A DNA stretch of 64,000 nt from Bdellovibrio sp. ZAP7 (GTDB taxonomy: Bacteria; Bdellovibrionota; Bdellovibrionia; Bdellovibrionales; Bdellovibrionaceae). This document shows positions 53,362-62,118 of this stretch, piece after piece (positions within the stretch are counted from its first letter, which is position 1; the number at the start of each line of letters is the position of its first letter). The translations under genes and the position numbers were made by a program. The stretch is taken from assembly GCF_006874645.1 (NCBI RefSeq), contig NZ_CP030082.1, forward strand, positions 124,001-188,000. The letters run 5' to 3'. Under the pieces are notes generated by a model, which ran no database searches, was not told the DNA's origin, and saw only the letters and a program-made list of their open reading frames with translations.

Positions 53362-54618
53362 ATGAATTTACTTTCGACTTACGAAAAATTCAGTCAAGCA
53401 AACCCAGCGAAAGGCGCTTTGGCCGCTTTCCGTCAGGCGGGCTATGACTATGCCTTGAAAAAGGGTCTTCCGACTCGCAAGGATGAAGAGTGGCACTATA
53501 CCAGTGTTAAAGTTCTTGCGGATAACAGCTTCCAACCAAGTGCTTTGAATGCTGTGGCTCCAAGCCACGACACGATGGTGGAGATTAAAAAGGCCATCAA
53601 CCCTGAATTCACAAATCTTGTGTTCTTTAATGGCGTCTTCAATAAGACTTTGTCTTCTGATTTGCCAGCGGGCTTTGCAATGACTGAGTTGGCTCAATAT
53701 CCAAATCAGTTCGCAGATACTTTTGATGCCTTGAATGGCGCTTACGCTGAAACTCCGTTTACGGTTGCGGTATCCAAAGAAACGTCTGTGGAAAAACCTG
53801 TGAATTTCGTGTTCTTCACTTCTAACGAAGGTGGCGCGTCTGTGATGACAAACCCACGCATTCGCTTCGAAGTGGGAGCAAGATCTTCGGTTAAGGTTCT
53901 GGAAAGCCATTATGGTTTGAAAGGTACTTCGTACTTTGCAAATTCAGTTTTCGATTTGCAGGTGGGCGAAAGCGCCAAGGTGATCTATGTGCGTGTTCAG
54001 GCGGAAAGCCTGAATGCAGTGAACATCGGTCGCACGACGATTAATCTGGGTAAGCACGCAAACCTTGAAAGTTTGGCTTTCTCGACAGGTGCGCAACTTT
54101 CTCGTCATAACTTTGATTTAGTTTTGAAAGAGAAGGGCTCTACGTCTGAAGTTCTTGGTATCTACGCGGTTCAAGGAACCCAGCACGTGGATAACACGAC
54201 TTTGATTGATCATGCGGTTGGGGAGTGTGTGACTCACCAATTGTACAAGGGCATCCTGGACGGTTCAGGTCGTTCTGCTTTCAACGGCAAGATCCTGATC
54301 AGAAAAGACGCTCAAAAAGCGGACTCTTCGCAATTGAATAACAATCTTCTTTTAAGCAACAAAGCCGAAGCCGACAGTAAGCCTTCCATTGAAGTGCATG
54401 CTGATGACGTGAAGGCGGGCCACGGTTCTACTGTGGGTCAGTTGAATAAAGAAGAGCTGTTCTATTTGCTGTCGCGCGCGATTTCTAAAGACAAAGCGAT
54501 TGCGATGCTAAGTTATGGTTACCTGTCAGAGGTTCTTTATAAAATCTCTGACGACAGTATCCAAAAATGGTTAACACAACATTTGGATGAAGCGTTTGCG
54601 CGCTTGCATCTGAACTAA
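53362..54618 (+). CDS. sufD: Fe-S assembly protein SufD
   Basis: The 418-residue protein has a helical N-terminus (residues 1-90, with LPTRKDEEWHYTSVK) and a SufB-like beta-helix (GHGSTVGQLNKEELFYLLSRAI near the end, in parts). It pairs with SufB and helps iron entry. AAGGACAGGG precedes the ATG. Length and place in the operon are normal. Confidence 0.94.
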   Translation: MNLLSTYEKFSQANPAKGALAAFRQAGYDYALKKGLPTRKDEEWHYTSVKVLADNSFQPSALNAVAPSHDTMVEIKKAINPEFTNLVFFNGVFNKTLSSDLPAGFAMTELAQYPNQFADTFDALNGAYAETPFTVAVSKETSVEKPVNFVFFTSNEGGASVMTNPRIRFEVGARSSVKVLESHYGLKGTSYFANSVFDLQVGESAKVIYVRVQAESLNAVNIGRTTINLGKHANLESLAFSTGAQLSRHNFDLVLKEKGSTSEVLGIYAVQGTQHVDNTTLIDHAVGECVTHQLYKGILDGSGRSAFNGKILIRKDAQKADSSQLNNNLLLSNKAEADSKPSIEVHADDVKAGHGSTVGQLNKEELFYLLSRAISKDKAIAMLSYGYLSEVLYKISDDSIQKWLTQHLDEAFARLHLN

Positions 54619-54627
54619 GAAGGTAAA

Positions 54628-55857
54628 ATGAGTAATTTGAACGAGCTTTTTGCAGGAATTCGTAACGAGTTTCCAGCTTTGACCCAAAAGGTCCATGGCA
54701 AAAAGCTTTCTTACTTGGATAGTGGTGCAACGACACTGAAACCAAAATCAGTGATTGATCGTATTGCGCATTTCTATTTGTATGAAGCTTCAAATGTTCA
54801 CCGTGGCGCTCACTATTTGGCTGATATTGCGACTCAAGGTTTTGAGGGCGCTCGTCACATAATCGCGAGCTTCCTGGGTGCCGAGCAAGTTGAAGAGATC
54901 ATATTCGTTCGTGGTACGACAGAGGGTGTGAATTTCGTGGCAAATACTTGGGGTCTTACAAACCTTAAGGCGGGCGATGAAATTTTGATCACCGAGATGG
55001 AGCATCACGGGAATATCGTTCCTTGGCAAATGGTCGCTGAAAAAGTTGGCGCGAAAGTAATCGCGGCTGGCATTTTGGATAATGGCGAATTGAACATGGA
55101 AGATTTCAAACAAAAGCTTTCCAGCAAAACGAAAATGGTGGCATTCACAGCCAGTTCCAATGTTTTAGGAACGAACACGAATGTTGCCGAGATCACGAAG
55201 CTTGCTCACGCAGCGGGTGCTAAGGTTTTGGTGGACGGCGCACAGATCGTGTCACAATTGAAAGTGAACGTAAAAGCTTGGGACGTGGATTTCTTTGTGT
55301 TTTCTGCTCACAAACTTTTTGGTCCCTTCGGTTTCGGTGCGGTTTACGGTAAGAAAGCTATTTTGGAAACTCTGCCTCCTTATCAAGGTGGCGGTTCCAT
55401 GATTTCAAAGGTGACGATCGAAAAAACGACTTTCAATGATGTGCCGACTCGCTTTGAAGCGGGAACGCCTCACATCGAAGGTGCCATTGGAACTGCGGCA
55501 GCGATCGAATTTGTCGAGAAAATTGGTTTCGACAATATCCATGCTTACGAGATGGATTTGTTGAAGTACGCTACGGGGAAAATGCTAGAAATTCCGGATT
55601 TGAAAATCTATGGAACGGCAGCAGATAAGGGACCTCTGATTTCCTTTAATCTGAAAGGGGCTCACCACTCTGACGTTGGTCAGATTCTGGATCAAGAGGG
55701 TGTTGCAGTTCGAGCCGGTCACCATTGCACTCAGCCGCTAATGACAAGATTGGGTGTACCTGGTACGGTACGTGCTTCTTTTTCAGTGTATAATAATCGT
55801 GAAGATGTTGATGCTTTAGTTAAAGCCGTGGTGAAGGCCCGGGAGTTATTGTTATGA
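54628..55857 (+). CDS. sufS: Cysteine desulfurase SufS
   Basis: The 409-residue PLP enzyme has the cofactor Lys in FVFSAHKLFGPFG, the His in ITEMEHHGNIV and the active-site Cys in VRAGHHCTQPLM, all typical of group II desulfurases. It moves sulphur from cysteine to its own Cys and on to SufB. Group II enzymes normally need SufE or SufU as acceptor; neither lies in this operon. AGAAGG precedes the ATG. Confidence 0.95.
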   Translation: MSNLNELFAGIRNEFPALTQKVHGKKLSYLDSGATTLKPKSVIDRIAHFYLYEASNVHRGAHYLADIATQGFEGARHIIASFLGAEQVEEIIFVRGTTEGVNFVANTWGLTNLKAGDEILITEMEHHGNIVPWQMVAEKVGAKVIAAGILDNGELNMEDFKQKLSSKTKMVAFTASSNVLGTNTNVAEITKLAHAAGAKVLVDGAQIVSQLKVNVKAWDVDFFVFSAHKLFGPFGFGAVYGKKAILETLPPYQGGGSMISKVTIEKTTFNDVPTRFEAGTPHIEGAIGTAAAIEFVEKIGFDNIHAYEMDLLKYATGKMLEIPDLKIYGTAADKGPLISFNLKGAHHSDVGQILDQEGVAVRAGHHCTQPLMTRLGVPGTVRASFSVYNNREDVDALVKAVVKARELLL

Positions 55858-56414
55858 GTACGCAAGATGTATTGATCAGAATTCAAGCCACACCAAATCC
55901 GAACGCATGGAAATTCGTTTTGGATCGCCCGGTATTGGCTGAAGGTAAGGCAACTTACACAGACATGAAAGAAGCAGAGCAAAGTCCTCTGGCTTTAAGC
56001 TTGTTTCAAGTGGAAGGTGTTCGTCAGGCCCACTTTTTCCAAAACGTGATCACAATCACTCACAGCTTTGATGCGGATCCTGAAGAAATCCAAAAGAATG
56101 TGTGTGCCGTGATTCAAACTCGCATGCCGATTCACAATCCTAATGTGACTCAAGCAGATGAAAAGAAAATGCGTCGTGCAGGTTTGCCACCTGAAGTTCA
56201 ACGTATCGAAGAGATCTTAGACGATACAGTTCGCCCAGGTTTGCAAGGCGACGGTGGGGACTTGGACGTTGTAAAGTACGAAGACAATAAATTGTACGTG
56301 TTTTACCAAGGTGCTTGTGGAACATGTCCAAGCGCCACTTCTGGAACATTGATGGCAATCGAAGGCATCCTTCGCGATCAATTCAATCCAACCATCGAAG
56401 TCATTCCTCTTTAG
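55854..56414 (+). CDS. Nfu-type Fe-S carrier protein
   Basis: This 186-residue protein joins an Nfu N-terminal domain (IRIQATPNPNAWKFVLDRPV) to a NifU C-terminal domain (LDDTVRPGLQGDGGDLDVV) whose CxxC (GACGTCPSA) binds a 4Fe-4S cluster between two subunits. It carries clusters from the Suf scaffold to target proteins. The ATG overlaps the sufS stop as ATGA. It ends the operon, with a strong terminator 25 bases later. Confidence 0.93.
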   Translation: MSTQDVLIRIQATPNPNAWKFVLDRPVLAEGKATYTDMKEAEQSPLALSLFQVEGVRQAHFFQNVITITHSFDADPEEIQKNVCAVIQTRMPIHNPNVTQADEKKMRRAGLPPEVQRIEEILDDTVRPGLQGDGGDLDVVKYEDNKLYVFYQGACGTCPSATSGTLMAIEGILRDQFNPTIEVIPL

Positions 56415-56438
56415 GTGCCAGGTCTCTTTTAGGTTCGA

Positions 56439-56472
56439 CAAAAAAACCCACTTTAACAGAGTGGGTTTTTTT
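56439..56472 (+). terminator. Rho-independent terminator of the suf operon
   Basis: AAAAAACCCACT and AGTGGGTTTTTT pair around a seven-base loop (TTAACAG), followed by further T. After it, 56473-56646 is a leader/promoter region for the next gene: TATACT at 56554-56559 preceded by TG is a possible -10 box, and I see no other gene. Confidence 0.9.
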
Positions 56473-56646
56473 ATTGCCTCAACTTGATATGTTGTTTCCT
56501 CACTCGTGGAATTTCAAAAATTTCAGGGAAAATGATTGAGCTGACACCGTTTGTATACTCCCTCAACACTGCAAATCCGCAGGCCCCCCGTAAATCTGTT
56601 TTTGGTCGGCACAGGAGTTGAATAGACAGTGAGTGGGGGTTCGCAA

Positions 56647-57219
56647 ATGTCTCGTTATCATAATCAAATTATCGTAGGCGTTGTGTTTTCTTTGTTCATC
56701 GGTTTGATCGCCATTGCTGAATTAAGCAATCGCAAACCGGCTCCAAAACCTATCTCTGCTATAGATGATTCCCAGGGTGGATTTAGTCTGGCGCAGGTTC
56801 TGGTGGAGCAAGAGCTTACGAACCGCTCCTTGCCAAATGCAAAACGACTTCAGAATAAAGAGCTAGTTCTTGCGCAAGTTTCAAGACTTTCTCAATCTGA
56901 TATCAAGCTTTTGCAAAGAAAAGCTGCGAACCAATCAGTTTCTGCGGAAGAAAGAAAAGTATGCGTTTATCTATTAGAGCAAGCGGGACACCCGGTTGAT
57001 CAAGCCGTGGCGAAAAAAGTGGCTCAGGCGCCAGTGGCGGCTCCAAAAACTTTCAAGGCGGCCCCAGTGGTGGCGGCACACAAAGTGGTAAGCAAGCCCG
57101 CTCCTAAGGCGAATGTGAAAGTCGCACGCCAGGTGGTAGATAAATCCAGAAAGTTTGTGAAGAAAGACGGCAGACGTTTGCCAGCTTCGGCTCGCACAGT
57201 GGCTCTTGCCAACCGCTAG
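56647..57219 (+). CDS. Membrane-anchored Ala/Lys/Pro-rich protein of unknown function
   Basis: The product has 190 residues from the ATG at 56647, which has GGGGG upstream; the frame is also open to a GTG at 56629. One membrane helix (about 7-24, IIVGVVFSLFIGLIAIAEL) is followed by a charged helical region (to about 118) and a tail rich in Ala, Val, Lys and Pro (AQAPVAAPKTFKAAPVVAAH). The tail is periplasmic-linker-like and basic, as in proteins that bind peptidoglycan or the outer membrane surface. No domain is recognised. Confidence 0.65.
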   Translation: MSRYHNQIIVGVVFSLFIGLIAIAELSNRKPAPKPISAIDDSQGGFSLAQVLVEQELTNRSLPNAKRLQNKELVLAQVSRLSQSDIKLLQRKAANQSVSAEERKVCVYLLEQAGHPVDQAVAKKVAQAPVAAPKTFKAAPVVAAHKVVSKPAPKANVKVARQVVDKSRKFVKKDGRRLPASARTVALANR

Positions 57220-57324
57220 TCCTGTCTCAATTTGATAATTTGATTAAATGATGAAGCCTGCTTTGAAATAAGTGGGCTTTTTCTTTTGGTGAACCAGGAT
57301 AGGCCGTACCGTTGGGAGAAATAA

Positions 57325-57500
57325 AAAAAGAGTCCGTCGGCAACTCTGAACTAAACCTGTTTTAGCTAAGGTGGGTGACCATGATAGCGACTTTAGGCTT
57401 CTCAGTACGAGCTGAGCTTGCACACCATTGCCAGGGACAGTCCCCAAAAATATGCTTGTAAGGTTTAATTTCGATGAGCTTTACGCCTTCGAACCCTCTG
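57325..57500 (-). ncRNA. ssrS: 6S RNA
   Basis: The minus strand encodes an RNA of about 176 bases with the features of 6S RNA, which binds sigma70 RNA polymerase by mimicking an open promoter. CUGAGAAGCCUAAAGUCGC (57405-57387) closely matches the CGAGAAGCCUUAAAACUGCG segment of E. coli 6S. It is preceded by the expected hairpin (CUCAG...CUGAG, 57416-57401). The ends pair: GUUCGAAGGC near the 5' end with GCCGACGGAC near the 3' end (two mismatched positions), extended by AGAGG with UCUUU. A promoter precedes it and a hairpin with T7 (57329-57323) ends it. The 5' end is estimated from the promoter. Confidence 0.88.
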
Positions 57501-57506
57501 AAAACT

Positions 57507-57534
57507 ATTCTAGCAGGAAGTATAGTTTCGTCAA
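57507..57534 (-). promoter_or_regulatory. Sigma70 promoter of the 6S RNA gene
   Basis: On the minus strand TTGACG (57534-57529), a 16-base spacer and TAGAAT (57512-57507) give one of the best sigma70-type promoters in the window. Transcription would start near 57500. Confidence 0.75.
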
Positions 57535-57573
57535 TCAAACCGGACTCTAACTTTTCGGTAAGGCTCCGATATA

Positions 57574-57798
57574 TTGCTTATGACGCCTCAAAAACTTGAT
57601 TTTATTTTTCCTTTCGTGGTTTTTTTCTATGGACTCCTCATGGTGTTTGTGCTGGAAAATCGTACACTGGTAAGAATCGGTGAAGAGCGCATGGGTGAGG
57701 CGTTTCAGAACCTTATGAAGCACAAGAAATTGGGCTGGGTGTGTTTCTTCGTCGGTGGTCTTTGGGCCGCGCAAAATGTCTGGTACTCGTCGCTCTGA
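57574..57798 (+). CDS. Small protein with two membrane helices
   Basis: This 74-residue protein has a hydrophobic helix at each end (about 9-26, FIFPFVVFFYGLLMVFVL, and 54-70) and a short polar loop between (ENRTLVRIGEERMGEAFQNL). No family is recognised. The start is TTG at 57574 (AAGG ten bases before) or ATG at 57580. It lies 40 bases before xseA on the same strand, and its 5' region is divergent from the 6S RNA gene. Confidence 0.65.
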   Translation: MLMTPQKLDFIFPFVVFFYGLLMVFVLENRTLVRIGEERMGEAFQNLMKHKKLGWVCFFVGGLWAAQNVWYSSL

Positions 57799-57838
57799 GT
57801 ATTGACTCCTCCCGGGGCTGGCTATAGCGTCTTGCCCC

Positions 57839-59245
57839 ATGTCCGACTCTCCAAATCAACCACTTCGCAAGACTGATACTTACGCGCAACTCTCGCTGGA
57901 TGCGGCTTCCACGCCGGTTAAATCTAACGAACCTGTGGTGCTATCGGTTGAGCAATTGAATGTTCAGATTAAACAATTGATCGAGGGTCAATTGGGTATG
58001 GTCTGGGTGCGTGGGGAGCTTTCCAATTTCAAAGCTCACACTTCCGGGCATTTCTATTTCAGCGTTAAAGATTCAAAATCGCAAATCACTGCCGTCATGT
58101 TTCGCGGCAACAACTCGCGCCTAAAGTTCAAACCTTCTGATGGTATGGAGGTGATGGTGCGTGGTCGTGTGACCGTGTACGAGCCCCGTGGCAACTATCA
58201 GCTAATGGTTGATATGATGGAACCCGTGGGTGCGGGTGCTTTGCAAAAAGCTTTCGAACAACTAAAGCACAAACTTCGCGCTGAGGGGCTATTCGATGCT
58301 GCGAAGAAAAGACCGATTCCGACATTTCCAAGACATATTGCGATTGTGACATCTCCAACAGGGGCGGCGATTCGTGATATTTTGAACGTTCTTTCTCGTC
58401 GTGCTAAATCCATTCAAGTGACCATCGTTCCAACGATCGTTCAGGGCGAGGCTGCGGCTCCGCAGTTGCGCGAGGCTTTTAAAAAAGCTGTCGCGCTTCC
58501 TGATGTGGATGCTGTGATCGTGGGCCGCGGTGGCGGTTCCATCGAAGACATGTGGTGTTTTAATGACGAAGGCTTGGCGCGCTTGATTGCTGCCAGTCCC
58601 GTTCCGGTTATCTCCGCTGTCGGCCATGAAATCGATTTTACTATTGCGGATTTCGTTGCAGATTTGCGTGCGCCAACTCCTTCTGCCGCAGCCGAGCTTG
58701 TGGCGAAAAGTTCTTCGGAGCTGGTGAACAAAGTGACTTCGCTCGAGCGTATGTTGAAATTGTCTTTTGATAGAAAGATGAAATTCTTGCGCGAAAAATC
58801 CCTGGGCTTGTCTAAGCGTCTGGTGGATCCAAAGCGCCGCTTGGAAGATTTGGAACTGCGTAATGACGACCTGCTGACTCGCTTGGAACTTGCGGTAAAT
58901 CGCTTGATCAGTCAAAAGAATCACCGTGTGGAGCTGATGACTCAAAAGCTGGGCACTCCCCAAAATCATATCGATCGTCGCAAAAAGGAATTAACGTTCC
59001 TGCAGGCGCGTTCTGAAAAAGCTTTGATGTTCGCATTAGAGCGCAAAAAATCCCGCATGGATCGCATGATGGCGATGCTTGATAGCATGAGCCCTTTGCG
59101 TGTCGTGGAGCGCGGGTACTCAATCGTAACTAAAGATTCAAAAGTTATTAAATCAGCAAGCCAGGTTAAGGTGGGCGATAACATCGACATTCGCCTGGCT
59201 CAGGGTTCACTCACAGCCACAGTCAGTGGTGTGAAGGAGGAATAA
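57839..59245 (+). CDS. xseA: Exodeoxyribonuclease VII large subunit
   Basis: The 468-residue protein has an N-terminal OB domain (SVEQLNVQIKQLIEGQLGMVWVRGELSN, in parts), the catalytic domain with TSPTGAAIRDILNVL, GRGGGSIEDMWCFNDE and SAVGHEIDFTIADF, and a long coiled coil (about 280-390) that holds small subunits. With XseB it degrades single-stranded DNA. The first 35 residues are an extra polar stretch. The ribosome site is poor. Confidence 0.95.
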   Translation: MSDSPNQPLRKTDTYAQLSLDAASTPVKSNEPVVLSVEQLNVQIKQLIEGQLGMVWVRGELSNFKAHTSGHFYFSVKDSKSQITAVMFRGNNSRLKFKPSDGMEVMVRGRVTVYEPRGNYQLMVDMMEPVGAGALQKAFEQLKHKLRAEGLFDAAKKRPIPTFPRHIAIVTSPTGAAIRDILNVLSRRAKSIQVTIVPTIVQGEAAAPQLREAFKKAVALPDVDAVIVGRGGGSIEDMWCFNDEGLARLIAASPVPVISAVGHEIDFTIADFVADLRAPTPSAAAELVAKSSSELVNKVTSLERMLKLSFDRKMKFLREKSLGLSKRLVDPKRRLEDLELRNDDLLTRLELAVNRLISQKNHRVELMTQKLGTPQNHIDRRKKELTFLQARSEKALMFALERKKSRMDRMMAMLDSMSPLRVVERGYSIVTKDSKVIKSASQVKVGDNIDIRLAQGSLTATVSGVKEE

Positions 59246-59466
59246 TGGATTTCGAAAAGAAATTGGGACGTTTGGAAGAAATCGTTCAAAAAATGGAAAA
59301 AGGTGATTTAGCTTTGGAAGATTCCTTAAAGCTATTCGAAGAGGGCGTTAAACTTTCTCGTGAATGTCACCAACGTCTTTCTGAAGCAGAATCAAAAGTA
59401 AAACTTTTGATGTCTGTGGGCGCTGACGGAAAGCCTGTAACTACTGACTTCACCCCGGAGGAATAG
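59245..59466 (+). CDS. xseB: Exodeoxyribonuclease VII small subunit
   Basis: The 73-residue helical protein has the XseB motif FEKKLGRLEEIVQKMEKGDL followed by ALEDSLKLFEEGVKL. It coats the coiled coil of XseA. The ATG shares a base with the xseA stop (TAATG), with GGAGGAA upstream. The length is normal. Confidence 0.95.
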   Translation: MDFEKKLGRLEEIVQKMEKGDLALEDSLKLFEEGVKLSRECHQRLSEAESKVKLLMSVGADGKPVTTDFTPEE

Positions 59467-59468
59467 TT

Positions 59469-60338
59469 TTGGATTTGGCGATTCAGCTTGATCAGGAGAT
59501 GTCCTTGAAGGTGCAAACTGTGAATCAGTTTGTGGAAAAGTATTTGTCTGAGATGGAACTTCCTCAGGGACCTGCTATTGCTGAACTTCGTAAGTCCATG
59601 CTGTACTCTGCAACCAATGGTGGAAAACGTTTCCGTCCGGTTCTTTCTGTATTGATCGCAGAGATGCTGGGTTCGTCTGCAGAAAAGGTTTTACCTTTCG
59701 CGACGGCCGTTGAATTGATTCATACCTATTCTTTGATTCACGATGACCTTCCGTGCATGGATAACGATGACATGCGCCGTGGAAAGCCTACCAATCACAA
59801 AGTCTTCGGCGAGGACTTTGCTTTGTTGGCAGGGGATGCCCTGTTGACAGAAGCCTTCCTAATTATCGCGAAAAATTATTCTGATAATGGTTTCCTGGTG
59901 GGTCGTTTGGTGCAGCTTCTGTCGGAAGCCGCTGGCATTCGCGGTATGGTCGGTGGTCAAGCCATTGATTTGCGTGCGGGCCAAAAGCAACTTTCTCAAG
60001 ACGAACTGACGCATTTGCATTTACTAAAAACAGGCGCGTTGATTCGTGTCGCTGTTGAAGGTGCTGCAATTATCGCTGGAGCGAAAGTTCACGATGTTGA
60101 AGCACTCAAAAAATTCGGCGAGGGCTTGGGCCTTGCATTTCAAGTGGCCGACGATGTTTTAGATCACGGTGAAAAAGATCAAGACGTTCGCAGCTTCACT
60201 GGTATCATCGGTCTTGAAAATACAAAAACATACTTAAACCAAATCAGCAGAAACACCATGGCAGAACTTCATAAAGTTTCCGCCGATGCCGTGATGCTGG
60301 AATATTTGGTTAATTTTAATATCTCACGAAAACACTAA
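59469..60338 (+). CDS. ispA: Farnesyl diphosphate synthase (short-chain polyprenyl synthase)
   Basis: This 289-residue enzyme has the first Asp-rich motif DDLPCMDNDD, GKRFRP for diphosphate binding and the second motif in FQVADDVLD. It builds farnesyl diphosphate from IPP and DMAPP for undecaprenyl lipids and quinones. The start is TTG at 59469 with GGAGGA upstream, two bases after xseB. The xseA-xseB-ispA order is common in proteobacteria and is usually followed by dxs; here tlyA follows instead. Confidence 0.93.
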   Translation: MDLAIQLDQEMSLKVQTVNQFVEKYLSEMELPQGPAIAELRKSMLYSATNGGKRFRPVLSVLIAEMLGSSAEKVLPFATAVELIHTYSLIHDDLPCMDNDDMRRGKPTNHKVFGEDFALLAGDALLTEAFLIIAKNYSDNGFLVGRLVQLLSEAAGIRGMVGGQAIDLRAGQKQLSQDELTHLHLLKTGALIRVAVEGAAIIAGAKVHDVEALKKFGEGLGLAFQVADDVLDHGEKDQDVRSFTGIIGLENTKTYLNQISRNTMAELHKVSADAVMLEYLVNFNISRKH

Positions 60339-60343
60339 GGTAT

Positions 60344-61120
60344 ATGGCGGATAAAAAGCGCTTGGACATTTATGTGTTTGAAAAGGGCTTGGCCCAATCA
60401 CGCACTCATGCGCAAGAGCTTATCGAAGCCGGTCAGGTGTTCCTAAATCAAAACGGTCAAAGAAAGATCCTGAAGAAATCTAATTTAGCGGTCACTGAAG
60501 AAATGGAAGGTTTGATTTCCGTGGATCAGGGGCCGGCGAACCGTTTTGTTTCCCGAGGCGGATTGAAACTTGAAGGGGCTCTCAAGCATGTGGGCTTGAA
60601 TATTCAGAACTTTGATGTTCTGGATGTGGGGATTTCTACAGGTGGCTTTACTGATTGTGCTTTGCAATCGGGTGCGCGCTTCGTATTGGGCGTTGATGTT
60701 GGTCACGGCCAGGTCAGTGCCAGTCTTTTGAATAATCCCAAGCTTAAGGTCATTGAGGGCATCAATGCTCGCGCCTTGTCCAAAGAGCCGTCTGTGCTCG
60801 AGGCTACTCCAAAAGATGGCTTTGATCTCATTGTCATGGATGTCTCCTTCATTTCCATTGAAATGATCATCCCAGAACTGGCTCGTTTCCTAAAACCTTC
60901 GGGCCAGTTGTTAAGTCTTGTAAAGCCACAGTTTGAGGTCGGCGTTGACGGGCTCGCAAAGGGTGGTATTGTCAAAGACTCTTCGTTGTATTTGAAAGTC
61001 GAAGAAAAGGTCAAAGCGGTCTGCCAAAACAGCGGCTTTGATGTAAAGGACTATTTTGCTTCTTCCATTGAGGGAAAGGACGGCAATCATGAGTTTTTTG
61101 TTTTCGCGAAAAAGCACTAG
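60344..61120 (+). CDS. tlyA: TlyA-family rRNA 2'-O-methyltransferase
   Basis: The 258-residue protein has an N-terminal S4 RNA-binding domain (RLDIYVFEKGLAQSRTHAQE) and an FtsJ-like methyltransferase domain with FVSRGGLKLEGAL, SAM site VLDVGISTGGFTDC and LIVMDVSFIS. TlyA proteins methylate ribosomal RNA and were first named as haemolysins. AAGG precedes the ATG five bases after ispA. The next gene starts inside it and overlaps by 32 bases. Confidence 0.93.
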   Translation: MADKKRLDIYVFEKGLAQSRTHAQELIEAGQVFLNQNGQRKILKKSNLAVTEEMEGLISVDQGPANRFVSRGGLKLEGALKHVGLNIQNFDVLDVGISTGGFTDCALQSGARFVLGVDVGHGQVSASLLNNPKLKVIEGINARALSKEPSVLEATPKDGFDLIVMDVSFISIEMIIPELARFLKPSGQLLSLVKPQFEVGVDGLAKGGIVKDSSLYLKVEEKVKAVCQNSGFDVKDYFASSIEGKDGNHEFFVFAKKH

Positions 61121-62099
61121 CCTGCTTTTAACATTGGTTTTCCTGGCGGGTTGTCAATCATTCAAGACCCGTGAAGATATTCGCAATGCCACTAAGCCAG
61201 CCCCAACTCCGGGTTCAAAATCCACTTCCACAACTCCAACTTCACCTCGGCAAACTGAAGAGGCAGCGACGCCTTATCAGCCTGATATCCAAGTGGAAGA
61301 ACCGACTACTCCGCCACCTGCACCTGTGATTCCGGCAATGCCTAAAATCGCATTCATTTTGGGCGGCGGGGGAGCAAAGACCTACGCACACATTGGCTTT
61401 TTGCACGAACTGACTCGCGCGAAAGTTCCAGTGTATGCAATCGGTGGTATCGAGTTCGCTTCTCCGATGGCGGCTCTTTATGCCAATCGCGAACAAGCCA
61501 ACGACGTTGAATGGCAAATGTTCAAAATGAAAGATGACGAGATCATCAAAAAATCATTATTGGGCAACGTGAATAAAAATGGCGATATCACAGTGATGCG
61601 CGAATTTTACAACACAGCTTTTAAAAACCAAAAAGCTGAAGACTATCGCATTCCGTTTGCGTGCCCTTCGTACAATTTGAAGAAGAATCAATCCTTGATG
61701 ATGAACCGTGGTGGCATGGAACAGTTGATGTCCATGTGCATGGCTTACCCGCCGTTCTTTAAACCCTTCCAGGGTAACATCGCGGCGGTTCGCGAGGTTT
61801 CTGGTTTGGCCAGATATCTGCGCCAAAAAGGTGCGAACTTTGTGGTCTTCGTAAATGTTCTTCAGGGGCCGGGCGGCAACAAACCGTTCACTTTGGACGC
61901 CTCGGCTACAGACAACGTATTATGGAGTGAGATCGCAGGACTGTATAATAAGCCTTTTGCAGGAGTTGATACTGTTATTACCCTTGAGACGGGTGACTAT
62001 GGTATTATGGACTTCGATAAGCGCCGCGAGATTATGAATAAAGGCGCTGACTCCGCAAACCGCCAATTGAAAACTTTGACACGTAAATGGGGACTTTAA
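61089..62099 (+). CDS. Patatin-like lipoprotein lacking the catalytic serine
   Basis: The product has 336 residues from the ATG at 61089 (AAAGGA upstream). A lipoprotein signal ends in lipobox LAGC (C22). A Pro/Thr/Ser-rich linker (25-82) leads to a patatin-like domain. The oxyanion loop GGGGAKTYAHIG (92-103) is intact, but the nucleophile motif GxSxG is GIEFA (120-124), with Glu in place of Ser. The family's DG partner motif is also not clear. It is therefore probably not a lipase, but a binding or structural protein at the envelope. Active patatin-like enzymes are secreted by other predatory or pathogenic bacteria. Confidence 0.75.
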   Translation: MSFLFSRKSTSLLLTLVFLAGCQSFKTREDIRNATKPAPTPGSKSTSTTPTSPRQTEEAATPYQPDIQVEEPTTPPPAPVIPAMPKIAFILGGGGAKTYAHIGFLHELTRAKVPVYAIGGIEFASPMAALYANREQANDVEWQMFKMKDDEIIKKSLLGNVNKNGDITVMREFYNTAFKNQKAEDYRIPFACPSYNLKKNQSLMMNRGGMEQLMSMCMAYPPFFKPFQGNIAAVREVSGLARYLRQKGANFVVFVNVLQGPGGNKPFTLDASATDNVLWSEIAGLYNKPFAGVDTVITLETGDYGIMDFDKRREIMNKGADSANRQLKTLTRKWGL

Positions 62100-62118
62100 A
62101 AAAGTTCAGGAGACCGGA

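Noticed and set aside
57244..57447. Minus-strand ORF of 67 codons in the 6S region
   Set aside because: It runs across the 6S RNA and its terminator, has no ribosome site and no protein-like composition.
57481..57500. TTCGAACCC resembling a tRNA T-arm
   Set aside because: No acceptor, D or anticodon arms can be built around it; the bases are part of the closing stem of the 6S RNA.
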